NCBI GenBank assembly: GCA_965197575.1
Contig: OZ240214.1
Span: forward strand, 2,480,001-2,544,000
Direction of reading: 5' to 3'
Length of the DNA: 64,000 nt
Source of the DNA: VXOI01 sp965197575
GTDB lineage: Bacteria; Chloroflexota; Dehalococcoidia; Lucifugimonadales; UBA3495
Positions 34,060 through 44,088 of this stretch are shown one piece after another; within the stretch, counting starts at the first letter, position 1, and the number at the start of each line of letters is the position of its first letter. Both the position numbers and the translations under genes were made by a program. Below the pieces are notes generated by a model. The model worked only from the letters and a program-made list of their open reading frames with translations. It was not told where the DNA came from and searched no databases.

Positions 34060-34279
34060 CTGATCCTCCCCGTCCGTTTAAGAACTATTAGCCACCGTAA
34101 CCAGTCCCGTTTGCCGGCGCCAACCGGCTGCTGACAGGAAAATCTCGGCCTGGAAATGGAGGCCCGGCAGGGGTATCACTCGGCGCCGGGTGCGCCCTGG
34201 AGTCCGCGCTCAACCTCAGTTCCACCCTTAATCCCCCAGACCGGAAATATCCGCAGATCCGCCAGGGCCACCATATGCC

Positions 34280-34320
34280 GGCGCGCCCGGCCCCGTTGTG
34301 CCTTCGGGGCCGGGCGCGCC
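34280..34320. other. Perfect 16-bp GC-only hairpin
   Basis: GGCGCGCCCGGCCCCG (34280-34295) and CGGGGCCGGGCGCGCC (34305-34320) around the loop TTGTGCCTT. Confidence 0.85.
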
Positions 34321-34736
34321 TGGGAATTTCAGGTGCTCCGCTTTCAACCCTCTCCCAGGCCGCGGGGCTGGGGAACCGTCCGGAATCCGGCTTAAGCCCA
34401 GTCATTTTCGCCCATTGCTTTTGCCAGGAGGTGAACTTCATGTAGACACCCGGGACGACTCTTCGGCAAGACCTGGTGACGACGCCTGCTGGCAGCTCCA
34501 AATCAGCGGCGCCGACCCCTCCGTGGTCCTTTGCTCCTGACGAATGTCCCCCGTTTCCATACCCCACCGGAGGCGGGTTAACCGGAGCCTCCCGGTGTTC
34601 TCGTTCCAGCAATGACCCTGACTCCGGAGGACCCCGAGGGCCTTGCAGCTGGAAGCGATGTCCGTCCTGATTCGCGGCACACCGTCCGGCCGCGGAGCCG
34701 CCCTTCCGAAGACGGCGCTTGAACCGAGTCAGCCCA

Positions 34737-34786
34737 GACAGCCGCCGCGCCCCCGGTTTGTGAACCAAGCGGGCGCGGCGGCTGTC
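34737..34786. other. Perfect 16-bp hairpin with a structured loop
   Basis: GACAGCCGCCGCGCCC (34737-34752) pairs with GGGCGCGGCGGCTGTC (34771-34786). The 18-base loop contains GGTT-TGTG-AACC, itself able to pair. Confidence 0.85.
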
Positions 34787-35472
34787 GGCGTCTTATTCCA
34801 AAGGGAGCGGGCCAACTCCTGTAACGAAAGGCCGCCGTCTGCGCTGCGCAGGGGATGTGGACAAGGCTGGGAACCGCGTTTGCCCCATGTGAGTCCCTGG
34901 TTGGCCGACAAAAAGCGCAAGCCGTAACAACCAAAGGTCCCAGGCAGTGGGCAGCAGCGGGGCGAGCGCTATTCAGCCGGCAGGCGGACTTCAGCCCGGT
35001 CCCGGTCGAACAGCGGTCGATTTTCGCGGCGATGCAGCCAATTCCCCGGACCGCCGGTCAGGAGACCAACGCCCTGACCGCGCTTGCGCCGCGGCAGATC
35101 CTCACCGCGGCGGGATCAGTCCATCCGGCCGCCTGCGCCCCGGCCCGGGTGATAGGCAGAAAACCGTTGGCGGTAACAAGAATGTCAGGGAGGTGAAATT
35201 CATGTAGCAACAGGACCTCGCGGCCACCCGGCCGGCGCACCGGCAGCGCAGACTCACAGGCCTGGTCGGCTGGCCATCCTGTCCCACCCGGACTGGTGTC
35301 CGCCAATTCCGGTCGAGCCATTGTTGCCGACCCCGCCCCGGACCGTAACCCCCACTCCTCCCCACTCCTAAGGAGTGCGGAAAGACAAACAGGTCTCACG
35401 CCAGCCTCGGCGGCTGGTCTCAAAGGCGAAAGTTTCACTGGAAACTCGAAAAACGAACATCACGGAGGAAAA

Positions 35473-35918
35473 ATGTCAAAAGACGGAATCTTGGATTGGA
35501 AACAGGCCATACAGGATGCGGCCCACTACATCCGGTTCCTGGAAAACCTGGAGGCGTCCTTGGCGGAAGCAGGCGACGCGCTCTATCTCCGCGCCGGGAT
35601 GCCGACGATGGGCAGGGGTTCTTGTCCCCGGATGACCAGGAACACCCGGACACGGTCTACCTGAAGCTGAGAGTGCTCCAATGGCTGTCGGACGGAGTCC
35701 TGCGGGACCTCAGGCCCGATGCCGCTCAAGAGGCGCTGCTGACGCACGACGGCCGGCCGGTGTACGTCTGCGCCGACCACCTCACACGGGATCTCTGGTG
35801 GGTCGAGATCAACCCGCTGTCATCCTCGGATAGAGAGTACGTGGAAGCGTCAGGTCAGGCCGATGCCATCCTGGACATCGTGTACCTAAGGGACAGCAGG
35901 CATCACCTGCCGCAGTGA
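35473..35918 (+). CDS. Hypothetical protein with one frame change
   Basis: ATG 35473 follows GGAGG. Reads MSKDGILDWKQAIQDAAHYI, FLENLEASLAEAGDALYLRA, then at the ATGGGCAGGGG run near 35610 coding moves one frame to GQGFLSPDDQEHPDTVYLKL, RPVYVCADHLTRDLWWVEIN and ends 35918. One added G restores a single protein of about 148 residues. No recognised family; acidic and likely cytoplasmic. Confidence 0.55.
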
Positions 35919-36031
35919 TCCCGCCGCAACCTTGGACCGGCAGCGGGGCGCAGGTGGCTGCCAGACCCGGCTCAGGCTGGCAGGTCAGCCGCCGGACCGG
36001 AAATCACTCAAGCACATATCACTGGCGCCGA

Positions 36032-36056
36032 CAGGCCGGACGAAAAGCCCGGCCTG
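36032..36056 (+). terminator. Hairpin after the 35473 gene
   Basis: CAGGCCGG (36032-36039) pairs with CCGGCCTG (36049-36056), followed by CTATTTCC. It lies 114 bp after the stop codon of the preceding gene. Confidence 0.4.
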
Positions 36057-36091
36057 CTATTTCCAAAGACCGGGAGATGAGAAGAACGTCA

Positions 36092-36397
36092 ATGAAAACA
36101 ACCGCCTCGTCCAAAGGCCGGACGCCTGCGGCGGCCCTCGGGAGGAAGTCCGCGCCATCCTTGCACTACTGGGGCCGGGGAATGACGACGCGCGTTTCTC
36201 CCCATCGGCGACCAGGGCCGGCCCCATTGGCCTTCTCTTGAGGACGGCACCCTTCGCTGGATGGCCGACGGTCTTCAAATGGACTATGGGTACAGAGCGC
36301 GGGGCCGCAGACGTATTTCGACTTCCGCTCCCTGATGCTCAGCGTGGGAGTTCGCCATGTAAACGGCGGAGGTAAAGTGGACCGCGTGGGCGGGTAA
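36092..36397 (+). pseudogene. Relic of a small gene with several frame changes
   Basis: Pieces in different frames: MKTTASSKGRTPAAALGRKS from ATG 36092, LEDGTLRWMADGLQMDYGYR (about 36237-36296) and YFDFRSLMLSVGVRHVNGGG ending at 36397. They plausibly belong to one protein. Function unknown. Confidence 0.35.
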
Positions 36398-36617
36398 TCG
36401 CTGACTGCGATGATATGTCTGTGCCATCCCGGCTCGGGTCTGACCCTATTGCTGACTGGCTCTGATGCCTTCCGAATGATCTGTCGACTCGACCCGGAGA
36501 TGGCCGATACGGCGCCAACGGCCTTGGGAGCAGTGACCTTATAGGAGCCTGACTTCAAGTCCCATCGCAGTCTTGTCCGCTCGTCTGGCCGACGCGCTAC
36601 TCCTTCAGGAGGCAGCA

Positions 36618-37700
36618 ATGACAGCAGTCGCCGGTCCCGAAGTCATCGGCGCTGTTCAGGTGGTCATCGGAGTCGATACTCACCAAGACGGGCACGTCGC
36701 CGTGGCTATTGACCAGCAGGGCGTGCGTCTCGCCGAGCGCTACGCCCCCAGCAACCAGTTACGGGTATGGGGAGCTCGAACGGTGGTCCCGAAACCTCGG
36801 TGAGGTTCGCGCCTTCGGTGTCGAGGGCACCGTTTCCTAGGGCGCCGGACTTGCCCGATTCCTGACCGGTCGCGGCTTTACCGTCGTGGAGGTCAATCGG
36901 CCTGACCGGTCAACCAGGTACCGGAAGGGTAAGAGCGACCCCACCGATGCGGAGATGGCAGCGCGTGCGGTGCTGGCCGGAGTAGCCAACGCCACTCCCA
37001 AGTCAGGTGAGGGCGAAATCGAGATGATCCGTATGCTCAAGAGCACCAAGGACTCGGCGGTCAAGGCACGCACCCAGGCCGTCAACCAGATGAAGGCCTG
37101 GGTCGTCACGGCCCCGGCCGCACTACGAGAAACACTGGACGGTCTGACGGCTGCTGCCCTCGCGGCACGGTGCAAGAGCTTCCGTCCGGGCCGTCTCGAG
37201 GATCCTGCGGCGGCGGCCAAGCACACCCTTCGGTCCCTTGCCTGCCGCTACCTTCAACTCGACAGGGAGATCCGCGATCTGCGGTCCGGGCTGGAACGGC
37301 TTACCCGGATGGCAGCCCCGGCACTGGTCAGCATCTTCGGGGTAGGACCCGACACGGCGTCTGCTCTGCTGATCTCCGCCGGCGGTAACCCCCAACGCAT
37401 TCACTCCGAGGCTGCCTTCGCCTCCCTGTGTGGGGTGAGTCCAGTACCGGCCTCTTCCGGCAAGACCAACCGGCACCGGCTGAACCGGGGTGGCGACCGG
37501 CAGGCCAATGCAGCTCTCTATCGCGTCGTTCTGGTCAGGCTTAGTCATGACCTCCGGACCAGGGAGCACATGATCCGCCGCACCGGGGAGGGCATGAGCA
37601 AGACCGAGGTCATGTTGTCTCAAACGCTATGTCGCTCGCGAGGTCTTCTCGGCCCTGCGGCACTCCTCCAGAGTGCCCAGCAGGGTCTTTCAATTGTCCC
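36618..37700 (+). pseudogene. IS110-family transposase, multiply broken
   Basis: DEDD-type transposase. The N-terminus has VIGVDTHQDGHVAVAIDQQG, then a frame change near 36765 into GYGELERWSRNLGEVRAFGV, EGTVS, a TAG at 36838-36840 where the family has Tyr (SYGAGLARF), and LTGRGFTVVEVNRPDRSTRY with KSDPTDAEMAARAVL. The C-terminal transposase_20 region includes FGVGPDTASALLISAGGNPQ, FASLCGVSPVPASSGKTNRH and NRGGDRQANAALYRVV. A last indel near 37616 spoils KRYVAREVF. Inactive. Confidence 0.88.
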
Positions 37701-37725
37701 CTAACCCTCTGGGAGAGGGTTAGGG
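37699..37725. repeat. REP-like hairpin
   Basis: CCCTAACCCTCT (37699-37710), loop GGG, AGAGGGTTAGGG (37714-37725). Short palindromes of this composition are widespread intergenic elements in many bacteria. Confidence 0.6.
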
Positions 37726-37796
37726 TGAGGGAGTACTCACGTAGTAAATCGTTGCTGATGTGAAGGATTCACCCTACCATACACTCAGCCCCAAGC

Positions 37797-39528
37797 TAAG
37801 CCCGAATCCACCGAAAGGAGGGCGTCGGGTCAGAGACCTGAAGCCGCAAGAAGGCGCTCCTGTGCATCCGGGATAATGGTTTGCAACAGCAACCCGGCCC
37901 CGGAACAAGGAGCACCCAATAGATGCTGCCACGCCACCACCCCGGCCGGGTCCAAATCACCTTCGACGGCCACCGCCTGGCGGCCAATGCCGGGCTGATC
38001 CTTCCGGCCACCCTCGCCCTGCGCCTTGGCCTGCCCCAACTACTCCGGAAGCGCCTCGGGAAGCACCTCGACCTGGGCGATGCGCCGGGCCGGGCCAACA
38101 CCGGCGGCAAGTTGATGACGCTGGCGGCCTCCGCTCTGGCCGGCGGCGATTGCATCGGCGGGACCGCCCGCGTTCCCGGTTTCACGGCCAAGGCTCCCTC
38201 CACCCTGGGCCCATTCCTGCGCCGCTTCAGGCGGGGCCATGTCCGCCAACCGGACCGGGTGAGCCGCGAGTTGCCGGCCCGGGCCTGGGCGGCTGGGGAC
38301 GGACCCGGCGGCGCGCCATTCACCATCGGCCTTGATCCGGCGGTCTGCGAGACCTGCGGACTGGCCAAGGAGGGCGCCCGCCACCACGGCTGCACCGGCG
38401 CACCGGGCTATCACCCGATGCCGGCCATTGCCGCCGGCACCGGCGGCGCGCTGAGGTCCCGGCGGCGCGAGGGCCGGGCCAACACCGCCTGCGGCGCCGC
38501 CCACTTTCTGCGGGAGACGGTGAGCCGGGTGCGCTACGCCGGGGGGGCCACGGGACAACTCACGGTGCGGGCCGACAGCGGCTTCTATACCCACGCCGTG
38601 GCCGCCGTCTGCCGCCGGATGGATGTCCGCTTCTCCATCATCATCGGCCAGCACGCCAGCCTGCGGAACCTGATCGAGGCGATCCCCGGTGAGGACCGGA
38701 CGCCGGTTCCCTGCCGGATGGACGGCGCCGCTGCTGTGGCGGAGACCGCCTGCACCCCCTTCCGGAGTGAGCCCGGCGCGGCGCCGGTGCGGCTCACCGT
38801 CCGCCGGGTGAAGCCGACGCCCGGTTCCCAACTGGCTCTCTTCGCCAAATACAGCTATCACGCCTTCATCACCGGCCGGGACGGAGAGACCTTGGAACTG
38901 GAGGGGAACTGGAGGCCGGCCGCCGCCGCCACGCCGGGATCGAGAACGCCATCCGGGACCTCAAGTACGGCGCCGGGCTGAACCACATGCCCTCGGGGCG
39001 CTTCGCCGCCAACGCCGCCCGGCTCGCAGTCCAAGCGATGGCCCACAACCTGGCCCGTTGGACAGCGCGCATCGGCCTGGGTGAGCAACTGGTAACCACC
39101 AAGACCCTCCGGCGACGCCTCTTCTCCCTGGCTGGGCGGCTCACCCGCTCGGCGCGCCGCCTCACTCTGCATCTCCCACGGCGCTGGCCTTGGGAAACCC
39201 AGTTCACTCGCGCCCTGGCCCGATTGCGCGCCATTCCACTCCCAGCCTGACGGCTCCCGTCCCCCACTGTCCCAACGTCCGGCCAACTGAACGTCCCCGC
39301 CAATTCGCGCCATCCCGGTCCGCGACCGCCTCTTGCCGTCCTGTCCCGCCATTTCGGTTATCACAGCCACTGTAGGCCGCCAGCGGCGCCCCCAAAAGCG
39401 CCTGCAGACCGCCCGCCAACCTCCTGTCTACCCGAATTCGAGCCCGGATCATCGCCCCTGTAACTCCCTCACCCCCCTTCCACTGTCCTCACGCCGTCCT
39501 TCCGTGTCCATCGGTGGATTCGGGCTAA
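37797..39528 (+). mobile_element. IS1380-type element
   Basis: AGCCCGAATCCACCGA at 37799-37814 is inverted at 39511-39526 (TCGGTGGATTCGGGCT). Exact outer boundaries are uncertain by a few bases. It encloses a single transposase gene with one frame change. Confidence 0.75.
37923..39250 (+). pseudogene. IS1380-family transposase with a frame change
   Basis: The first frame (37923-38981) has RVQITFDGHRLAANAGLILP, a central GLDPAVCETCGLAKEGARHH, and TVRADSGFYTHAVAAVCRRM with the second catalytic Asp. After about 38915 coding shifts to the frame reading GIENAIRDLKYGAGLNHMPS, MAHNLARWTARIGLGEQLV and ends 39250. The missing step lies in a GGCCGGCCGCCGCC tract. Either an inactivating indel or a sequencing error. 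Confidence 0.85.
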
Positions 39529-39530
39529 AG

Positions 39531-39785
39531 GATGGAAGGCACGTTGTGTTGGTCTCTCAGTTTACCCCGACGATTCCTCTGGTAAAAGGCATGTACGAGA
39601 AATCTCTGGAAAGGACCGGAAGAGCACTTGCCCAGGGACTCTCCGATGGAAACCTCTGTGAGACCCTGATCGAGCTTTCCGACTGGCAGTTTCTATACTT
39701 TAGAAAAAAGGAGTACGAATCCGATATTTCGGAACCCGACAGGATTGAACTGGAAAGAACCATCGCAGCCAGAAAAATCCCGTGA
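39531..39785 (+). CDS. Hypothetical protein, 5' end probably replaced by IS1380
   Basis: The frame reads GRHVVLVSQFTPTIPLVKGM, YEKSLERTGRALAQGLSDGN and SDWQFLYFRKKEYESDISEP, ending KIP. A start at ATG 39591 (66 residues) has AAAGG close upstream; the longer reading enters from the IS1380 end. No recognised family. Confidence 0.4.
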   Translation, partial: DGRHVVLVSQFTPTIPLVKGMYEKSLERTGRALAQGLSDGNLCETLIELSDWQFLYFRKKEYESDISEPDRIELERTIAARKIP

Positions 39786-40165
39786 AGCGGGAGGTGAAAA
39801 CAGCTCGGGTACCGGAGCCTTAGAACTCCAACTGATGACAATTTGGCCACCCGAAGAGGCTCGAACTCCCCGTAAGGATCGCGGTACCAAGGATCACAGT
39901 GCCCCCAACCACATCTCGAAGATAGTACCACCCACCGTGCACTCAGGACCGCTCAATCCTTCCTTGGATGGATTGACGCTTGCGGAGTGCATACGGAGGG
40001 CTTCAATCCCGAGCGTGATGGCAGATTTCGATATGCTTTGCTACTCAATCGAAGAGATTCTGGACGGCTACGGCTTCAGTTGTGGTTGACAGTATATTTT
40101 TGAGGAAGTATATTCGGCTTCATCATCGTAAATCCGGTATCATTGAATTGCATGGAGGTAGGCCG
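39786..40165. other. Upstream region of the ABC operon, with a diverged repeat
   Basis: No gene seen. 39872-39920 (AAGGATCGCGGTACCAAGGA...) resembles 48690-48738 at about 80 percent by eye. The operon promoter presumably lies here but no clear -35/-10 pair was found. Confidence 0.4.
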
Positions 40166-42175
40166 ATGAACGGCAGATGGCTAAGGGTTCCCAAGTGGTT
40201 CGTGTTGGGGTTGCTGGTTACGGCCCTAACGCTCATCGCGGCAGCGTGCGGAGGCGGGGCCACTGCCGTGCCTCCAACAACCGCCGCCCCTGCGCCAGTC
40301 CCGACGCCTACACCGGTGGACGTATCAGCCATCACGTCGGACCTGCGCCAGTCCATCGCCGACGCCGTGGCCGGTATACAAATTCCGGAAGGGATGTCCG
40401 CGGCCGACGTTGAGCGGATCGTCGAGAGCGCGGTGGCCGCAGCGGCGGCTGACGCGCCGGGGCAGATGTCTGATGCGGAGGTACGACAGATGGTCGCCGA
40501 CGCCGTGGCCCAGGCGGTCGCCGATTCGCCCGAGCCGCTGTCGGAACAAGAGATCGCCCGGATCGTGAGGGGCGCCATACCGACTCCGGTGCCGACGCCC
40601 ACCCCCCTCAGCGCCGAGGCGATACGCGAAGCGGCACTGGTCCACCCCGGTACCGTGACCGTCCTGAACACGGTCTGGGGCCCCGAGCTGTTTACCACAT
40701 GGGCTTGGGGCGAGGTAATGGGCTATAACCGCCAACTCCATTCCTATTGGATGATTGGCAGTGAGAACGTAGAGATCCTTCCAGGGGTCGCCACCAAGTG
40801 GGAGGCGGCCCCCGACGGGTCGAGTTGGGACTTCACCATCCGGAAGGGGATAAAGTTCCACAACGGCGAAGAAGTCACGATCGACGACGCCGTGTTCACA
40901 ATGAGCGCCACTTATTGGAACGTTGAGCTTCCCGATGGGACCGTGTGGGATGCGAAGACCCAGGGAGGTCAGAACGTTCTGACCATAGCGAGGGGCACCG
41001 AGAAAATCGAGGCCATTGGGCCTTATTCTTTCAGGATTCACCACGCGGAGCCTTATGCTTACCTCCCGTTCGTCCTGACCGACATGGCCACCAACAACAA
41101 CGGGGCCATCATGCCCAAGGCGTACTTCGAGGAGGTCAACCGCGACGGCTACGACGCCGCGCCCATAGGCGCCGGGCCCTTCCGTTTCGTCAGCCATACG
41201 TTCAACGATGAGATTGTGCTGGAACGGTTCGACGACTATTGGAACCCGTCGCGGAGCCCAAGCTTCACGACCCTGCACATGCGGCTGGTCCCCGAGGCGA
41301 GCACCCGAGTTTCCGCTCTAATAGCCGGTCAAGCCGACATCATCGACGCCAACCTGCAGGTGAAGGACCAGATCGAGGACTCGGGCAATCGGGTGGTCAT
41401 CTCGAAAGAAGCGGCCTACATGTGGATGTTCATGCCCGGTTGCCATAAGCCTGAGCTCCCCTGCAACAAGAAAGAGTTCCGGCAGGCCATGGACTATGCC
41501 GTCGACAAGCAGTTGATCGTCGACCAACTCTACGGGCCGGACGTGGCGGAGGTCAAGGGGTTCAGTTTCGTCTTCCCCAGCAGCTTGGGCTATTCGCCGG
41601 GGCTGGACCCGTTCCCGTATGACCCCGAACTGGCCCGGGAACTGCTGGCCCAGGCGGGCTACCCCGGTGGCGAGGGTCTGCCCAAGCAGATTATCAACAC
41701 TTGGGTCGCCGGCGACGTGCCCTTCCTGCCTGAGCAGGCCCAGCTTATCGCCCAGTTCTGGCGGGACAACCTGGGCATCGAGGCCGAAGTGAAAGTCGGC
41801 GAGGAAGTGGCGACCAGGGAACGGTGGTTCGGCGGACAACTCGACGGAGAGTTCCTGCTGCGGCCTAACGAGAGCCGCTGGGACACCGCCGGCGGAATGC
41901 TCGGACTCTACGGGCATTTCGACCGGGCGGCCCACATCGCCGGGAAGCGGGAAGACATCCGCGAGAGGGTGCTGGCCGCCACCGCCGTGGTGGACCCGTC
42001 CAAGCGGCAGGACATCTTGGCCGACACCTGGATGTTCCTCCGGGAGGAACATTACGAGTGGACCACTGGCATAACCCACTCCCTGTACGGCGTAGGCCCG
42101 AGGATACAGGGCTGGGAGCCCTGGCCGCTGGTCGCCTACCTGACGGGGGTCTGGACGATCGATATCAACGAGTAG
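40166..42175 (+). CDS. ABC transporter substrate-binding lipoprotein (peptide/nickel type)
   Basis: 669-residue SBP_bac_5 family protein that captures solute outside the membrane for the permeases below. Start ATG 40166 with GGAGG eight bases before. Lipobox LTLIAAAC near residue 28. A Pro/Thr linker and an unusual helical spacer follow (ADVERIVESAVAAAAADAPG, DAEVRQMVADAVAQAVADSP), then the binding domain: LPGVATKWEAAPDGSSWDFT, KGIKFHNGEEVTIDDAVFTM, GAGPFRFVSHTFNDEIVLER and NKKEFRQAMDYAVDKQLIVD. The spacer would hold the binding domain away from the membrane. First gene of the operon. Confidence 0.92.
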   Translation: MNGRWLRVPKWFVLGLLVTALTLIAAACGGGATAVPPTTAAPAPVPTPTPVDVSAITSDLRQSIADAVAGIQIPEGMSAADVERIVESAVAAAAADAPGQMSDAEVRQMVADAVAQAVADSPEPLSEQEIARIVRGAIPTPVPTPTPLSAEAIREAALVHPGTVTVLNTVWGPELFTTWAWGEVMGYNRQLHSYWMIGSENVEILPGVATKWEAAPDGSSWDFTIRKGIKFHNGEEVTIDDAVFTMSATYWNVELPDGTVWDAKTQGGQNVLTIARGTEKIEAIGPYSFRIHHAEPYAYLPFVLTDMATNNNGAIMPKAYFEEVNRDGYDAAPIGAGPFRFVSHTFNDEIVLERFDDYWNPSRSPSFTTLHMRLVPEASTRVSALIAGQADIIDANLQVKDQIEDSGNRVVISKEAAYMWMFMPGCHKPELPCNKKEFRQAMDYAVDKQLIVDQLYGPDVAEVKGFSFVFPSSLGYSPGLDPFPYDPELARELLAQAGYPGGEGLPKQIINTWVAGDVPFLPEQAQLIAQFWRDNLGIEAEVKVGEEVATRERWFGGQLDGEFLLRPNESRWDTAGGMLGLYGHFDRAAHIAGKREDIRERVLAATAVVDPSKRQDILADTWMFLREEHYEWTTGITHSLYGVGPRIQGWEPWPLVAYLTGVWTIDINE

Positions 42176-42225
42176 TTCGGCGAGACTGCCACTCTGAGCG
42201 AAGCGAAGAATCCCGCTAAGGGCTA

Positions 42226-42251
42226 AGGGGCGAGGCAGTGTCCTCGCCCCT
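42226..42251 (+). promoter_or_regulatory. Intercistronic hairpin
   Basis: AGGGGCGAGG (42226-42235), loop CAGTGT, CCTCGCCCCT (42242-42251), nine bases before the permease ATG. Such hairpins after a binding-protein gene commonly protect its mRNA end and lower expression of the downstream genes. No T-tract. Confidence 0.65.
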
Positions 42252-42259
42252 GTACGGTA

Positions 42260-43186
42260 ATGCAAAAATACATCATCACCAGGCTGGGGCAGGGGATTTT
42301 CACCCTCTGGGCGCTCACCGTCATAGTGTTCATCAGTGTGCACCTGACGGGCGACCCGGCTATCTACTTGATGCCGCTCGACGCCTCCAGCAAAGCGGAC
42401 TATGAAACACTAAAGAAGCAACTGGGCTTGGACAAGCCTCTTTACCAGCAGTACGGAATCTTCCTCAAGAACGCGGTCCAGGGCGACTTTGGAACGTCCA
42501 TCACCGACAAGCGACCAGCCAGGGACATACTGGCTTCCCGGTTGCCTGCGACCCTGCAGTTGGCGGCGGCAGGCATGGGGTTGGCCATCTTGGTTGGTGT
42601 TCCTCTCGGAATTCTATCGGCCATAAAGCGCGACTCCATCTTCGACAAAATCGCCAAGCTTTTCGCGGTATTGGGGATGGCGGCCCCGCAGTTCTGGGTA
42701 GCCATCATGATGATCCTGGTATTCGGCGCAATCTTCAAAGTGCTGCCCACCTTCGGGCGGGGCGGCCCGGACACCTTCGTACTGCCGGCCTTCGTGCTGG
42801 CGTGGTCGATCATGGCCGGTATGATGCGATTGGGGCGCTCCAGCATGTTGGAGATCCTGGACAGCGAGTTCATAAAATTCGCGCGGGTCAAGGGCCTCCA
42901 CGAACGATTGGTGCTGTGGAAGCACGCCTTAAGAAACTCTATGGTCCCGCTGCTGACTTTCGGCGGAATCAGCTTGGCCGGACTATTGAACGGCGCTATC
43001 GTGGTTGAAGTCGTCTTCGCTTGGCCCGGCATCGGGCGGATGCTGCTGGACGGGGTGCAGGCGAGGAACTTCCCGGTGGTCCAGGCGGCCGTGCTGGCCT
43101 CCGGTTTCTTCTACATCGCGCTGTCCCTGATAATCGACGTGCTCTACGCCTACGTCGATCCGAGAATCCGGTATAACGAGCAGTAG
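42260..43186 (+). CDS. ABC transporter permease, DppB-like
   Basis: 308-residue inner-membrane permease with six predicted helices. KYIITRLGQGIFTLWALTVI at the N-terminus and HLTGDPAIYLMP are typical of DppB/OppB. The EAA loop reads EFIKFARVKGLHERLVLWKH, contacting the ATPases. It ends DVLYAYVDPRIRYNE. Starts 84 bp after the binding-protein gene and four bases before the next permease. Confidence 0.93.
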   Translation: MQKYIITRLGQGIFTLWALTVIVFISVHLTGDPAIYLMPLDASSKADYETLKKQLGLDKPLYQQYGIFLKNAVQGDFGTSITDKRPARDILASRLPATLQLAAAGMGLAILVGVPLGILSAIKRDSIFDKIAKLFAVLGMAAPQFWVAIMMILVFGAIFKVLPTFGRGGPDTFVLPAFVLAWSIMAGMMRLGRSSMLEILDSEFIKFARVKGLHERLVLWKHALRNSMVPLLTFGGISLAGLLNGAIVVEVVFAWPGIGRMLLDGVQARNFPVVQAAVLASGFFYIALSLIIDVLYAYVDPRIRYNEQ

Positions 43187-43190
43187 AAGC

Positions 43191-44081
43191 ATGGCAGCCA
43201 CAACGCCAAATGCCCTTGAAGCCGGCGGCGCCAATACGGTTCGCTTTTTGGAGCGTGTCAGGCAAGCCCGGTTGCCCTGGATTCCGATTTTCGTTCTGCT
43301 GGTCATCCTGGTCTGCGCCGCCTTCGCCGAGTTCATCGCGCCTCACGATCCCAAGACAATCAACGTGCTGAACAAGCACATGGCGCCGGGGGAGTCGGCG
43401 TCGCATCTGCTCGGCACCGACAGCCTGGGCCGGGACATCCTCAGCAGGCTGATCTTCGGGGCACGGACTACAGTGATCATCACGTTCGTATCGCTGCTGG
43501 CCGGCGCAGTCGTGGGAACGGTGCTGGGCCTGATCTCTGGGTATTGGGGCGGCTGGGTCGATGCGTTGATCATGCGCCTGGTCGACGCCGCCCTAGGCTT
43601 CCCGACCATCCTATTGGCGATGCTCATCGTGGTATTCCTGGGAACCGGCTCGGTCAACATCATCCTGGCCGTCGCCTTGACGTTCTGGGCCCGTTTTGCC
43701 CGGATGGCGCGCGGCGACGTTCTGACCATAAAGATGCAGGATTTCGTCATCCTGGCCCGTATCACGGGCGTCAGCGCCCCCGTCCTCATGTGGCGGCACA
43801 TCTTTCCGAACGTGGTGAACACGCTGACGGTAATATCGAGCCTGCTAGTGGGACAGATCATCCTCCTGGAGGCCGCCCTGAGCTTCCTCGGGCTGGGTCT
43901 GGCTCCCGGCGATCCGGCATGGGGTATCATGGTTGCCGAAGGGCGCGACATTTTGCTGGACGTCTGGTGGCTTTCCCTGTTCCCCGGACTGGCCATCACC
44001 ATCGTGGTATTGGCTTTCAATTTCTTCGGCGACTGGTTGAGGGACACGCTCGATCCCCGGCTGCGCCGGGCCCAAGCCTGA
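43191..44081 (+). CDS. ABC transporter permease, DppC-like
   Basis: 296 residues with the N-terminal helix (WIPIFVLLVILVCAAFAEFI) and PHDPKTINV segment, HLLGTDSLGRDILSRLIFGA, and EAA loop DFVILARITGVSAPVLMWRH. It ends GDWLRDTLDPRLR, the usual C-terminus of this family. Forms the transmembrane pore with the DppB-like partner. Confidence 0.93.
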   Translation: MAATTPNALEAGGANTVRFLERVRQARLPWIPIFVLLVILVCAAFAEFIAPHDPKTINVLNKHMAPGESASHLLGTDSLGRDILSRLIFGARTTVIITFVSLLAGAVVGTVLGLISGYWGGWVDALIMRLVDAALGFPTILLAMLIVVFLGTGSVNIILAVALTFWARFARMARGDVLTIKMQDFVILARITGVSAPVLMWRHIFPNVVNTLTVISSLLVGQIILLEAALSFLGLGLAPGDPAWGIMVAEGRDILLDVWWLSLFPGLAITIVVLAFNFFGDWLRDTLDPRLRRAQA

Positions 44082-44088
44082 GGAGCGG

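Larger units (their letters stand above)
34060..35472. other. Hairpin-rich region without an identifiable gene
   Basis: Open frames here lack recognisable domains. Two perfect 16-bp stems (34280-34320 and 34737-34786) are the clearest features. Two near-identical motifs with a strong Shine-Dalgarno and ATG immediately followed by TAG (34426-34445 and 35188-35207) are present. This could be a decayed accessory segment. Confidence 0.4.

Noticed and set aside
34088..34768. A 226-codon minus-strand frame
   Set aside because: It crosses a perfect GC hairpin, is rich in Arg/Pro/Gly as expected from composition, and shows no domain.
37830..38861. Minus-strand frames opposite the IS1380 transposase
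   Set aside because: The plus strand encodes a clear transposase; the opposite frames are shadows.
39806..39920. tRNA-like T-arm (minus strand reads GGGGAGTTCGAGCC)
   Set aside because: No acceptor stem, anticodon arm or D-arm can be folded around it; the sequence is part of a diverged repeat also present near 48690.
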